From NCBI RefSeq assembly GCF_037076565.1, contig NZ_AP029028.1, positions 1,116,001 through 1,180,000 of the forward strand: a stretch of DNA of 64,000 bases. The letters are read 5' to 3'. Positions within the stretch are counted from its first letter, which is position 1. Every line of letters starts with the position of its first letter. Source of the DNA: Herbaspirillum sp. DW155 (GTDB lineage Bacteria > Pseudomonadota > Gammaproteobacteria > Burkholderiales > Burkholderiaceae_D). The notes beneath the pieces are model-generated. The model was not told the DNA's origin. It searched no databases and saw only the letters and a list, made by a program, of their open reading frames with translations. Position numbers and translations under genes: made by a program. Shown piece after piece: positions 63,359 to 64,000 of the stretch.

Positions 63359-64000
63359 TTACTGATCTTTCGGATAATGGGTGAATGTGAAGCTGGACGG
63401 TACCTTGCCATCCGTGTCGGCCGGGAAGGGCTGCGACTTCATGACGGCAGTACGCACGGCTTCGTCGAAGCCCGGGACGCCTGAAGGCTTGTTCACACGC
63501 ACGCTGCGTACTGTCCCGTCCGGGAACAATTCGACAGTGTACTCCCCGGCAGGGTTTCCGCTGACGTCGCTGTTGTCGAAGACCGTGTTGCTCTTGATCT
63601 TGGCGCGCAACTTGTTGGCGTAGTTGGGGCTGCCCTTCGGACCCTGCGACTTCTCGGCCGTGCCGGTGCCACCGGTGGCACTGGTGGCCTGGCCCATCAT
63701 GCGCTTCAAGTCTTCCTGGCGACGCTGTTCAGCGGCCTTGGCGTCGGCCGCAGCTTGCTGCTGTTTCTTCTTGTCGGCAGCCTGCTTCTCGGCGTCGGCC
63801 TTCTTCTTGGCTTCTTCTTCCTTCTGCTTTTCTTCCTTCAACTTCTTCTGCTTGTCGGCTTCCAGCTTTTCCTTCTTCTCGCGTTCAGCCTTGTCCTTTT
63901 CGGCCTGTTCCTTCTTTTCGCGCTCGGCCTTTTCCTTCTCGGCCTTGAGCTTGTCGGCCTTTTCCTGCTCTTCCTTGCGCTTCTTTTCCTTCTCCTTCTG
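63359..64000 (-). CDS. tolA: TolA, C-terminal part (5' end beyond the window)
   Basis: The gene enters at the window edge in frame. The visible 213 codons are a Lys/Glu/Ala-rich helical domain II (repeats such as AEKEKAEREKKEQ) and the C-terminal domain III that contacts TolB and Pal (GNPAGEYTVELFPDGTVRSV, VPGFDEAVRTAVMKSQPFP). TolA spans the periplasm and uses the proton motive force through TolQR. The membrane anchor is outside the window. Confidence 0.93.
   Translation of the reverse strand, partial: QKEKEKKRKEEQEKADKLKAEKEKAEREKKEQAEKDKAEREKKEKLEADKQKKLKEEKQKEEEAKKKADAEKQAADKKKQQQAAADAKAAEQRRQEDLKRMMGQATSATGGTGTAEKSQGPKGSPNYANKLRAKIKSNTVFDNSDVSGNPAGEYTVELFPDGTVRSVRVNKPSGVPGFDEAVRTAVMKSQPFPADTDGKVPSSFTFTHYPKDQ

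Overview
The window is bacterial chromosome from a high-GC betaproteobacterium, most likely Oxalobacteraceae and close to Herbaspirillum. The basis is the gene order (lpxK, Trm112-like, kdsB, adk; rpmG, rpmB, radC; livHMGF; tolA, tolB, pal, cpoB), the codon use, and a set of small stress proteins, nitrate ABC genes and type III secretion candidates that fits this group. No species-level claim is made.

Layout. 1-20.7 kb is mainly housekeeping: lipopolysaccharide precursor and nucleotide genes (lpxK end, kdsB, adk), a membrane H+-pyrophosphatase, an SDR, a patatin lipase, a barnase-like RNase with a barstar-like partner, purN, an RsmB-type methyltransferase, a PLD-like protein, an MscS channel, a desaturase, ribosomal proteins L33 and L28, radC, fkpB, ispH and a branched-chain amino acid ABC operon (livHMGF) behind a long structured leader. 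20.7-30.4 kb is a cluster of small stress-type proteins (DUF2383, three CsbD-like, DUF883, ferritin-like, BON lipoprotein, glycine-zipper lipoprotein, DUF3309, a 24-residue membrane peptide) around a two-component system. A recurring TKTCCTACR element precedes six of these small genes. 30.6-34.8 kb is a nitrate/nitrite-type ABC transporter operon with a consensus sigma-54 promoter and an NtrC-type box; its last gene encodes a soluble MCP-like protein. 34.9-48.7 kb holds a SulP-STAS-cNMP transporter, the L-lactate genes lldR and lldD with twin operators, a TonB receptor with a small partner protein and twin palindromes, and a LysR / L-2-hydroxyglutarate oxidase / MHS transporter group.

48.8-54.1 kb looks like a type III secretion effector locus: a CesT-like chaperone between a 770-residue protein with hydrophobic segments and a 697-residue protein whose second half carries a lactate/malate-dehydrogenase-like fold with its catalytic motifs apparently kept.

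54.65-60.60 kb is a 5.9-kb integrative island in the 3' half of a tRNA-Lys gene. It is bounded by 45-bp perfect direct repeats and has a tyrosine integrase beside the intact tRNA. Its cargo is a multi-pass membrane protein with a LexA-like box in its promoter and a gene split by an IS3-family element; an IS5-family element sits near the left end. The original tRNA terminator is stranded outside the left repeat. The window ends in the tol-pal operon (cpoB, pal, tolB, 3' part of tolA), all on the minus strand.
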